This document shows positions 29,869-39,499 of a DNA stretch of 64,000 bases, in pieces. The first letter of the stretch is position 1; each line of letters starts with the position of its first letter. The notes below the pieces were generated by a model. It did no database searches and had not been told where the DNA came from. It saw only the letters and a program-made list of their open reading frames with translations. Position numbers and translations under genes: made by a program. Source of the stretch: Rebecca billardiae RCC1528 (Eukaryota; Haptophyta); assembly GCA_965240325.2 (NCBI GenBank), contig OZ251222.1, positions 4,154,001 through 4,218,000 of the forward strand. Reading direction: 5' to 3'.

Positions 29869-30756
29869 GCTGACCCCTCAGCGGCAGAGGGTTGCCGCTC
29901 GGAACGCCCACTAAAAATCGGTGTTTATCGAATTATCGGCGCTTCCGGCTTCCCCCATGCAATATCGTCGCGCCCCAAACCGAACTCACAAACAACCTCC
30001 GCTCGGAAAATCCAGCCACCACAGGCACTGGCACCGTTGCCGCCGGCATCGGGCCGGGGCGGCACGCCGGCTGATGAGGAGCGGAAGAGCCCCTCTCGCG
30101 ACCTAGGGCTGCCTAGGCGGGCGCGACTAGACGTGCGCGATCGCGGCCACGTGATCGCTGTGGGTGCCGCACCAGTGCCGACAGGGGCCGAGCCCAAGGC
30201 GGGCCGATGAGGGGCCGCCAGGCCCAGGCGTCTCTGACTCAGTGACTCTCTGAGACGAGTCTGAGTGACGGTGATCAGCCGGTCGGTACTGCCGCTTGAC
30301 AATGACAGTAATAACTTTTAAATAACTACTAGCGGCGACGATATCATATGCGCGAGGGCGGGTTCCTGCCCCCTGCCAGGCCGGTACGCCGTCTGATCGG
30401 GCAAGAGTGAGCAAGACGCCCGCCCCTGACCCCCTGTTCGGTGTGGCCAGCTCACGGTCGACTGGCCAGGCCAGTCGCTGCCAGATCGATTAGTCAGCCT
30501 ATAATCAGCATAGACAAGTTATACCAGTAGTAGGCAGTACTCTCTCTCTCTACATATAACGACGTGGTATCATGCAACGACCGGCAAGCGTCAGGCTCAG
30601 AGTGCAGCAGACACATATAGTCTAGACTATAGAATGCGTCCGCGCCCGTTCCGACCAGGTCAGGCAGGCAGTGCGCCACCCGCAGCCCTGCCCCCCTACG
30701 GGAGCGGGGCCGGGATGGGCCTCTCTCTCTCTCCCTATCTATAACCAATCTCTCTC

Positions 30757-30757
<1 letters not shown>

Positions 30758-30846
<89 letters not shown>
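30758..30846. repeat. (CT)n microsatellite, 89 bp
   Basis: Uninterrupted CT repeat, seen directly; flanked by shorter CT runs at 30541-30551 and 30720-30732. Confidence 0.95.
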
Positions 30847-30848
<2 letters not shown>

Positions 30849-31659
30849 GAAGAAGAATACAGTAGCTACCAAGAGAGCGCAGGCGAACTACGGTAGTAGC
30901 TATCCATATACATAATTGACACTGCGCCTGAAGAGTCCTTGTCGCCGCTTGCCTGCTGCGTGCAGCAATTGCTCGGCCAGCAGTGTTAGTAGAGAGCACG
31001 CCTGCGCGTGCTAATGGCCAATGCCATTAGGTGGATCGAGCCGTAGTGAGTGCGCGTGCGGGCCTACTCCTACCCCGCGATGCGTCTCTCTACCAATGCT
31101 GTCGCAAGCCCTCGCGCGCGTCGTGAAACCTGTCGAATCCAGTCGGGCACATGCCCAGCATGCTTCATGAATGCTTGCGAACAATCAGCCGAGGAATGGC
31201 GTCAAATCGGCGCTATTTGAAAAAAAACTGGCCAGCATAATGTCGCAGTACCACCATGATAAGCTACTACGGCGGTGTCAGAGAGGCGCATAGGGTAAGA
31301 GTACCCGCACGCGCACTCACAACGGCTCGATCCGCCCGACATTGGCCATGCACGCGCAGGCGTGCTCTCAACACGGCTGCGGCGGCCGAGCACGCAGCAG
31401 GCAAGCGGCGACAAAGACTAAAAGAGAGGTGCAGACTGCAGTGCCAGTGGGCGGGAACAAGGTGTCGAAGCGTCTCCAGGCTCCAGCACACGGACGCACC
31501 TCCCACGAGACCATTTTCAATCCACGCCACCCCGCCCTCGCTGTCGGGACGCCCGTAGCGTGTACCACCCGTCCCAGCCCCCTACGTCAAGGCTCCCGAG
31601 TCCATGGTATTTGAAAATACCCGCAGCTATTCGTTACCAGCCCATTTCATAATCACTGA

Positions 31660-31689
31660 GCTCAAAACATTCCATGGAATGTTTTGAGC
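31660..31689. repeat. Perfect 30-bp palindrome
   Basis: GCTCAAAACATTCCA followed by its exact reverse complement, with no spacer. Lies 215 bp before the glycosyltransferase start; could be a dimeric factor site or a mobile-element relic. Confidence 0.7.
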
Positions 31690-31904
31690 CCGCTGAGCCG
31701 AAGACGGGCTCACGGGCTTTCTGGGACGGGTGGGTACACGCGCAAGGCACGCGGGGCACGCACGTGCGGCCTCCATCATCGAGGGCGTCGAAAACACCGA
31801 CGCGAGTCGAAATCGCATGCAGCGACGGGACGTCTTGACGAAATCCGGAGCAGAGTGCGGACATCGTGATTCGACAATCTGGCGGTTCGGGCCGTTCGGG
31901 GCTG

Positions 31905-34900
31905 ATGTCGATAGCAACGCGCCCCGCCCGGCACTATCTCTTAGTGGCGCTGGCGACCGGCGCGCTGGTGTGTGTCCTCTCCTTCGGCCTTCTCAACTCG
32001 TCGGAGCGCGAGGCGATAAGCAAGCTCATCGCGCCCGCAGGGCAGGCACGCGCGAGCAACGACGAGGACGGCGGGCACAGCTCTGTGTTGCCGCCGACAT
32101 CCACGGCCGTGGCGGCACTCCCCGCCAGCGGTGCTCCGCCTGAGGAGGGCGCTACGCGAGTCGGCAGCGTCGGCAGCGTCGGCAGCGTGGGCAGCGTCGG
32201 CCCGATCCGGCCATCCGCTCGCGAGAGGCATCCCGCCGCACCCAGCGGCGATGCTGCTGCTGCGGCCCGGTCGCCCCCTGACCCGGCTGGGCTGGACATG
32301 ACGCCGGCGAGCAGGGAGGCGGAGGAGCTGCGGCTGCTCGCGATGGAAGGGCTTCGGATCGTGCGGCGCATCGAGCCCGGCCAGCCCGTCGAGGTGCACA
32401 TCTCGCTCTCGCACACGGAGGCAGGGCGGTGCACGATCGACGTGGTGAACGCGGAGCGGCTCGAGCTGCAGCAGCGGCCGTCTCGCGCGCGCGAGCGGCA
32501 GGCGCTGCTCTCGCTGTGCTCGCACCTGCTGTGCTTCGTGGAGCACTCGGCCGAGTCGTGCTTCGCGCCCTCGGAGCTCGAGCCCTCGCCGCTCGAGCAG
32601 ACGGTGCAGCTCTGCCGCGGCAGTACTCCCACTCGCCCCCCAGGGGCCGAGTGGGCGTACTGCCGCCCTCGCGCCGCGCAGCCCGAGGGGGGCGGGGGGC
32701 AGGGGGGCCGGAGGCGCGGCGCCAAGCCGCTGCTCATCACGCTGCTCGTGCCGCTGGTCTCGCCCGCGACGGGCGGCGAGCACGCGAACCTGACCGAGCG
32801 CGAGAGCGAGGTCTCCTCCTTCCTCGTCGACCTGCACCAGCAGCGCAGCATGGAGATCGTCGAGGTGCTCCTCCTCTCGACGCGTGAGCTGGAGGACGAG
32901 CCATGGCTGCTGCGCCGGCTGTGCGCGCCTGCTGACGCGCGGCACCTCGAGGCGGAGGGCGGGCAGGGGCCCGTGTACCGGCACCACCGGCTGCGCGCGA
33001 GCACGGGGGTGCACGCCATGCTCAACGCCGGCTGGCGGCTCGCCTCGGCCGACGTGATCACCGCGCTCCGCCTCGACGAGCGCCTCGCGCACGACGCGCT
33101 CGGCGCGAGGCTGGAGCGGCTGAGCGCGCGGCCGGTGTGCGCCGCGCTCACCTCCGCTGTGCTCGTCGAGCGCAGCGGCGCCGTGGCCTCCCTGGCGCAC
33201 ATGGACGGCGATGCCGACGCGCTCGCGGCGCCGGCGGCCGAGGGCGCGGCGCGCGCGCGCGACGCTGTGCTCCCGTTCGCGCGCATGCGAGAGCTGGGCG
33301 CCGTCGAGTGGTGGTCGCGCGGCCGGCTGCCGCCCAGCCTGCGGCCGCGCCACTTCTTCCACCTGGTTGCGAGCCCCGCGGCGAACGAGGCGGCGGACGA
33401 GCGGCGGCGGATCGTCGGCCGCGCGAGCCTTCCGCTGCGCTCGATCGCGTGGCGCCGCTCGCTCATCGACGCGGTCGGCCAGTTCGACGAGCGGCCGGAG
33501 ATGGCGGCGATCGCGGACTGGGAGCTGTGGCTGCGCGCGGCGGTGCGCGGCCACACCGTCTGCCACCTGGACACGCCGCTGCAGACGCTGCGCATGCGCC
33601 ACGCGGACACGGACGGCTGGGCGATGGGCGGAGCGGCGACGGCGCTCGCCTCCGCCCCGACGCCGCTGCTTGGCGCCGTGGCGGCCGTCGGCGGGGCGGC
33701 CCAGCCCGGCGCCACGCCCAGGCTCAGCAGCTCGGGCGCGCGCAGAGACCGCGCCCAGCCGCCCGCGCCGCTGCCCGAGAGCGCCGTGGTCGAGGCGTCC
33801 AGCCGCACCCTCGAGCGGTACCGCAAGTACATCGGCCTGGAAGTGCTGCTGCTCAACGAGAACCCGCTCGCCGGCATCGAGGGCAGCCACGTGCGGCTGC
33901 AGCAGCTGATCGACGAGCTGATGGCCTCGGGGCACCGGCTCACCTACGTCGCGCGAGACCCGGCATGGGCGCCGGGGATGGTCAAGGTGAGGCAGCGCCC
34001 CGCCCGCCCAGCGAGCGTGCGTGCGGCATGCGCCGCGCGCCGCCGCCGCGCCGGATGCGCGAGCGCTGGTGCGCCACCGCCTGTGGCGCGCTGCGGCGCG
34101 CCGAGGGGTGCGCCCGGCCTGACGCTGATCGCGCGCGCGCGCGTGCCCCATCGTTCCGCCACGCGGCCGCGGCGTGCGGCTCGCCCGGGCGGCTGGTGCC
34201 CCGTGCCATGGACAACCCGCCGCCTCCCGCTCCCGGCGTGCTGCTGCGCGCGCCGCCGCAGTGGGTCCAGTCGATGAGCAAGCTGGGCGTGCACGTGATC
34301 GCTGGCGACGTCCAGTTCGACAGCCTGCACAAGCTGGGCAGCTTTGACCTCGTGATCGTCTCCGCGTGGTACTGGCGGTGCGGCGCGCCGAGCGCGCCCG
34401 ACCTCGCGCACCTCAAGCTCGGCGGCGCGGCGCGCGGCCGTCTGGTGGTGCTGAGCGACGACCTGCACCACGTGCGCGCGCAGCAGCAGCGGCTCGTCAC
34501 GCAGGGCTGCAAGCTCTTCACCGCGCCGATCAGGGAGCGCGAGCTGCGCGACTACGCGCGCGCGGACGCCATCATCGCCGTGACGGCGGAGGACCGGCAG
34601 GCCATGCTGCCCTTCCTCCGCAACGCGCGCGCGGCGCAGCAGTGCGTGCGGCACGTGCCGATGATTGTGCCGGACTTGGCGAGCAGGCGGCCGCGGCTGT
34701 GGGGGCGCAAGTCCTTCCTGTATGTCGGCTCGCACCACTTTGGCAACCAGCGCGCCGTGCGCTGGCTGCTCGACGAGGTGTGGCCGCGCGTGCACCGCAA
34801 GATGCCGTACGCGCAGCTCTACCTGGTGGGCGCGGACATCTGGAAGGACTTTGCGCGCGGCCACCCGGCGGTGAAGGCGGCGGGCGTGGTGGACGACCTG

Positions 34901-35269
34901 GAGGAGCACCTGAAGCAGGCGCGCGTGCTGCTCCTGCCCACGCTGATTGGCGGCAGCGGCATCTCGACGAAGACGCTGCTCGCCCTGCAGCACCTCATCC
35001 CGTTCGTCACGACGTCGCAGGGCTGCGTGGGCGCCTCGCGCAACAGCACCAAGGGCGCGTTCCGCGTCGCCGACAGCCCGCGGGAGTTTGCGGCGCGCGC
35101 GCTCGACCTGTACATGGACCAGAACCACTGGACGCGGCAGGTGACGCACATGGAGAGGCACGTGAAGCGGTACCTCTCGGCCGACTCGCTGGCGAGCGCG
35201 GTGCAGGGCGTCGTCCACACCATGCTCGAGGGCACGTGCGTCTCGCCACGCTGGGGGTCGCGACGGTGA
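31905..35269 (+). CDS. Type II membrane glycosyltransferase, GT2-like plus GT-B (GT4-like) fusion
   Basis: Exons 31905-33986 and 34262-35269, about 1,029 residues. ATG 31905 puts a signal anchor at residues ~8-30 (YLLVALATGALVCVLSFGLL), typical of Golgi enzymes. A stem with VGSVGSVGSVG repeats follows. Residues ~270-610 resemble a GT-A/GT2 domain, ending in FDERPEMAAIADWELWLRAA, the D/W-E-LWLR block of GT2 enzymes; the usual DxD is only LRLDE. Residues ~640-1005 are GT-B like: SFLYVGSHHFGNQRAVRWLL, LYLVGADIW, GVVDDLEEHLKQARVLLLP, and GGSGISTKTLLAL. Probably bifunctional glycan assembly; donors and acceptors unknown. Confidence 0.7.
33987..34261 (+). other. Spliceosomal intron, 275 bp, phase 0
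   Basis: GTGAGGCAG...GCCGCCGCAG. The reading frame changes across it, joining PGMVK to WVQSMSKLGVHVIAGD. A second AG nine bases downstream is a possible alternative acceptor. Confidence 0.65.
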
Positions 35270-35765
35270 CACGGCGACGCCGACGCCGACGACGCGGTCA
35301 GGCGAGTTGTCGTCGGACCGCGCCCAACCAAGTCATACGACGGTGGGGCGAGGACGACGGGCGCTGGCGCGCCGCGAGGCGGCCGCAGCCCTCATCCAGG
35401 CCTCGCAGGCGGACGGCTGAACGATTTTTTCCGGCGGCGCTACCATCGGCGACGGCTTCATGGGCGGTGACAGTTGGCGGGCGTCAATCTCGCCTGCCTG
35501 AGCTGTGTGCGTCTCTTATTCTTAGTAAACTGTAGTACAGTTTACTAAGAATAAGAGACGCACACAGCTCAGGCAGGCGAGATTCAGTACGACCACTCTG
35601 GAACTCTTGCAGTCTTGGTCACACCCAGCCAGCCGCCCGGACGCCGGGCGGCTTTTTTTTACGCCCAGTTTAATTTCGTCCACGGCCTGAACCGACGGCC
35701 GGCCGTGAGCTTAGAGCGCGGGAGCGGCCGCCGACGACGGTGGAGACACGGCATCACGGCGCGGC
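35270..35765. other. Intergenic containing a giant palindrome
   Basis: No gene seen. Holds the dispersed motif at 35466-35511 and the palindrome at 35486-35584. A GC stem followed by eight T (CCGCCCGGACGCCGGGCGG, near 35631-35660) looks like a strong hairpin. Confidence 0.5.
35486..35584. repeat. 99-bp palindrome: two perfect 48-bp arms, 3-bp spacer
   Basis: Left arm 35486-35533 (begins AATCTCGCCTGCCTGAGCTG) is the exact reverse complement of 35537-35584; the centre is AGT. The left flank also occurs at 1233-1280, so it is probably a fold-back mobile element end. Confidence 0.9.
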
Positions 35766-38108
35766 ATGCGGGCCGTGCATCTGCCAGCTGTTGCGTGCCT
35801 CGTACTCGTCACGGCCGTGCCCGCCTCCGGATGGATGCGCAGCGACGCCGGGCCGCGTGTGCGCGCGCGCCGTCCAGCCGCCCCGTCGCGCATGACGGCG
35901 CAGCCGGCATCACCACCATTTGACTTTGCGCGCAGCCTGGAGCTCGCAGCTCTGGCGTTCGAGGCGTACCAGCCGCCACCTGCGGGCACGGCGGAGTGCG
36001 GCTCCGACACGACGACGGTCATCCTCCACTCGCCCGAATTTGCGGCCAAGATGTACGAGGGCGCGCTCGAGGTGCACGTCACCGAGACGTCCGGCCTGCC
36101 GCGCTGGCCAAGGCACACCCGCGAGGCGGTGCTCACGGGGCCGGCGTGCGATCCGTACGTGCTGCTCTCCATGGTGGACGCGCGTGCGGGCACGCGCCGC
36201 CGCTTGGAGCTGAGCCAGGCGCGCGACGTGATCCGCACGGACACGAGGTGGCGACGCAGCGGCGCCGGGGCGAGCGAATCGAGCGCGGCCCCGGCAGGGG
36301 AGGAGGGCGGCGACGCGCCGGCGGGCTCGGGCGAGGTGCGCCCGGCGGAGGCGTCCGACGAGACCAGCGCGGCCAGGCCCGCGCTGACCGGCGGCTGGCT
36401 CTTCGTCGAGCGCGCCGAGCGCGCCTGCCTCCGCCTCGAGCTGCGCGACCAGAACGTCTTGTGCGCGGACGAGAGCCTGGGCCACGCCTTCCTGCCGCTC
36501 TCCGAGCTGCAGGGCGCGCTGGCCGACGGGGACGGCGCGGCGGAGGAGCACGTGCTGAGCGTGGAGTACCCGGCGCCGGTGGGGCCCGGGCCGCTCCTCG
36601 GCGTGGCGAACGGCTGGCTGCTCGGCGGCGTCGCGGGCGGCGCGGCCGGCCTCGTGGCGGGCGCGCTGGGCGCGGCGCGCACGAGCTGCGCGACGGTGAC
36701 GGTGCGCTGCCGGTACGTGCGCGTCGAGGGCGGGGGCGAGGGCTCGGTTCGGAGGGTGCCCGGGCTCGCGCAGCCGCCCGCGTGGCCGCCCGAGCGCGGG
36801 CTCGGCGGCTCGGAGGGCATCGACTGGACGCAGCTGCGCCCCTCCGCGGGCGAGGCCGACCCGTCCCGGTTCGCGCCGCTCGCGTCGATTGACAACGCGC
36901 ACACGGACACGCAGGCGACGCTCTGGTGCGACGCCGCGCGGCGCGAGCTCGTGCTCGCGTTCCGCGGCACGGAGCAGCTGCGCTTCCGCGACCTGCTCGT
37001 CGACGCGAGCATCACGCAGGTCGAGTGGGGCTTGGCGGGCGCGTCGGCCGCCGCGCTGTGCGACCGCGGCGCCGGCTTTGCGCCGCGCGTGCACGCGGGC
37101 TTTGCGGCCGCGTGGCGCAGCGTCGCGCCGCGCGTCGCCGAGCAGATCGTCGCCGCGATCGGCGCGCGCGGCGGCGAGCGGGGCGGCGCGCCGGGGTTCG
37201 GCGCGGCGGACGAGGCGCGCGCGTGGACGCTCTACTGCACCGGCCACTCGCTGGGCGGCGCGCTCGCCACGCTGGCGGCGCTCGACCTCGCGCAGGGCGC
37301 GCTGCCGCTCGGCCGCATCGGCCTGTACACACTCGGCGCGCCGCGCGTGGGCAACCCGGACCTGGCGAGCCTGGCGGACGCGCTGCTGCCCGAGGCGTTC
37401 CGGCTGGTGAACGGGCAGGACGTGGTGACGCGCATGCCCCGCGGCGCCGCCTCGGCGATGGCCGGCCCGGGCGTGAGCGGCGTGCTCGACTACGCGCACC
37501 CCGGCCGCACCGTGCTGATCGACGAGCGCGAGCCGCTGTGCACCGTGGCGGGCGCGGGGCTGGAGGGCGTGTGCCCGCTCGAGGTGATCGACTCGCCGTT
37601 CGACGACCCGCTCCGCGCGAAGGCGGGCGCGGATGCGGTGGAGGGCAGCGCGCGCGGCCTCGTGTCCGGGCTCGAGCGCGCGCTCGAGCGCGCGCTGCGG
37701 CTGGCGCGCAGCGACATGCAGCGCGCTGGGCTCGGCGCGGAGCCCGCCCTGGCGCTCGCGGGCGGCGGCGGACAGGGAGGGGCGGAACCCACGCCGCGGC
37801 CTCGCGGCGCGTCCATCGTCGCGCTCGCCCGCACCGTGCGCCGCACGACGCGCGCGGCCGCCGCGGACGTGAGCGCGACGATCGCCAAGAGCACTGGCGG
37901 CCGCGTGCGCCCGAGCGACGTGCTCAAGGCGACCGCGGCGCTGTTTGGCGTGCAGGGCGCGTTCGTGGAGGCGGAGCTTCAGCTGCTCGGCGCCATCAGA
38001 CGGGGCGATGCCCTCGCGCATCACCTCGAGCCGAGCTACTACGCGGCCATGGAGCAGGCCGGCCGCGCGGCCGCCACGGACTCTGAGACGCCGGCGGCGA
38101 CAAAGTGA
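35766..38108 (+). CDS. Lipase class 3 with N-terminal C2-like domain, probably plastid-targeted
   Basis: 780 residues from ATG 35766. Signal peptide (LPAVACLVLVTAVPASGW) with an ASGW junction resembling the ASA-F type cleavage motif of complex plastids, followed by an Arg/Pro transit-like stretch. Residues ~95-320 form a C2-like region (GALEVHVTETSGLP, DPYVLLSM, GWLFVERAERACLRLEL) broken by low complexity and a Gly/Ala hydrophobic patch. Residues ~385-610 are the alpha/beta hydrolase: LVLAFRGTEQLRFRDLLVD, nucleophile Ser in GHSLGGA (~495), Asp in NGQDVVTRMP, His in DYAHPG. The triad is complete. The C-terminal tail is helical. Likely a membrane-lipid acylhydrolase, perhaps plastid galactolipase; substrate is inference. 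Confidence 0.8.
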   Translation: MRAVHLPAVACLVLVTAVPASGWMRSDAGPRVRARRPAAPSRMTAQPASPPFDFARSLELAALAFEAYQPPPAGTAECGSDTTTVILHSPEFAAKMYEGALEVHVTETSGLPRWPRHTREAVLTGPACDPYVLLSMVDARAGTRRRLELSQARDVIRTDTRWRRSGAGASESSAAPAGEEGGDAPAGSGEVRPAEASDETSAARPALTGGWLFVERAERACLRLELRDQNVLCADESLGHAFLPLSELQGALADGDGAAEEHVLSVEYPAPVGPGPLLGVANGWLLGGVAGGAAGLVAGALGAARTSCATVTVRCRYVRVEGGGEGSVRRVPGLAQPPAWPPERGLGGSEGIDWTQLRPSAGEADPSRFAPLASIDNAHTDTQATLWCDAARRELVLAFRGTEQLRFRDLLVDASITQVEWGLAGASAAALCDRGAGFAPRVHAGFAAAWRSVAPRVAEQIVAAIGARGGERGGAPGFGAADEARAWTLYCTGHSLGGALATLAALDLAQGALPLGRIGLYTLGAPRVGNPDLASLADALLPEAFRLVNGQDVVTRMPRGAASAMAGPGVSGVLDYAHPGRTVLIDEREPLCTVAGAGLEGVCPLEVIDSPFDDPLRAKAGADAVEGSARGLVSGLERALERALRLARSDMQRAGLGAEPALALAGGGGQGGAEPTPRPRGASIVALARTVRRTTRAAAADVSATIAKSTGGRVRPSDVLKATAALFGVQGAFVEAELQLLGAIRRGDALAHHLEPSYYAAMEQAGRAAATDSETPAATK

Positions 38109-39499
38109 GCTTCAATCGCTTGCTGAGCCAAGCAGTCAGCAGTACTTGTGCACCCGGTGAACTGAGTAAACGAATGTACGGTATCCTTCGCCTGCCTTAC
38201 GGGTATTTGTTCATCAAGGAAGGGAGTATTACGTATTCACAATGGCGCTGCGCGTCAACTTAGGCTGGAAACCTGTTTCTAAACGCACGATGGCACGCCG
38301 GGCCGGTGGCCCGAGCTCGGAATTCCGACGCTCGGCCATGGGCGCCACAGGGGCGCCGCGGCGGGGCTGACGACGCGCGCGCGTGTGCACGTCTGGGCAC
38401 GGAGTGCGCGCTGCAATGACTGTCCCGTCTGCAGCACCACGCCCCGCGCTGTGAGTGAGAGTGTGGCCCGCGCCCAAGCGAAACGCCGGACGGGCGGCAC
38501 TCCGCCGACCTTGCCGTCCGCCGACCAACCCGCGGCCGCCTGCTGCAGCTCGTGGAAGGCACGCAGTCGCGCGCTCGCGCGTGGATGGCGGCCCTGCGCG
38601 TATGCGCCCGCCGCGCGTGCCGCTTCATCCGCTGGCACCGCACGCGAGGGCGCTCGTCGCGCGCAGTCGGCAGCTCGAGCCCTCCGCCGCCCGACCGGGC
38701 CGGCGCCACACCTCGCGCTCGTGCTCGAGCTGAGAGCCCGCCGCGCGCCCCGCGTTGCTCGCTGGCGCCGCACGCGAGCCGTTCGTCGCGCGACCGACCG
38801 CAAGGACGAGGGCGACCCTCGCCGTCGGGCTCGTGGGCTCTCGCTCTCTGTCGGCTTCGGACCCGGGACGCCGAGGCCGCGCGAGGTTGCTCCGACGCTC
38901 GTATGTCAAATGCAAGATGATACCCGCGTGCCAATATCAGCGCGCCCTTTCGCTCGTGAAATGTCTAGCGAGAAAGTGACGGTTCGTGTGAATGTGAAGT
39001 GTGAACTCGCGACACGACGAATGGGCCGATGCGATTCGCGCGAATGTGAGTATGCAAAGCGCCGAACGACGAGCGGCTTTTGACCGAACGACGAGCGGTT
39101 TTTGTCCTATCGAGCGCGTAAGTGGGTACGCGAATTGCGTTTATGTGATCCGGCACCCGGTGACCAAGGGGGCGCGTCAAAAAAAGGCCTGCGACGGGCT
39201 GGTCCCCAGCGTGAGAAGTCGTGCCTTTGTTCTCGTGGGTTTCCGCCAGAAATATCTGATGACATGAATTAACGACGTGGTATATCTGATGATATCTGAT
39301 GACATTAATACGTTGAATGAACTTGAAAGTGCGACATCAGTAGCGCGGTACCTCCCAATTGACGAAACGGCAACGGTATCACTATCTCCGCTTTGTGAGC
39401 GAGAACGCGCCGGATAAGACTCGCTGCATCTTTCGCAACGTCGACTTGACGAACATGCCGCGCCTGCCAAGGGCGGGGGCAGGCCAGCACGGAGTCCGC
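38109..39499. other. 1.4-kb intergenic, no gene supported
   Basis: Long open frames on both strands here are Arg/Ala/Ser-rich shadows of GC-rich DNA. A short tandem duplication (CGAACGACGAGCGG) occurs at about 39062-39100. Includes the promoter region of the receptor gene. Confidence 0.4.

Larger units (their letters stand above)
29869..31904. other. 2-kb intergenic region with CT microsatellite and a 30-bp palindrome
   Basis: No gene supported. It separates the divergent PLB-like and glycosyltransferase genes, so both promoters should lie here. Confidence 0.45.

Noticed and set aside
38260-39083. Candidate gene in the gap before the receptor gene
   Set aside because: Frames on both strands are Arg/Ala/Ser-rich, with no domain and no splice-consistent extension.
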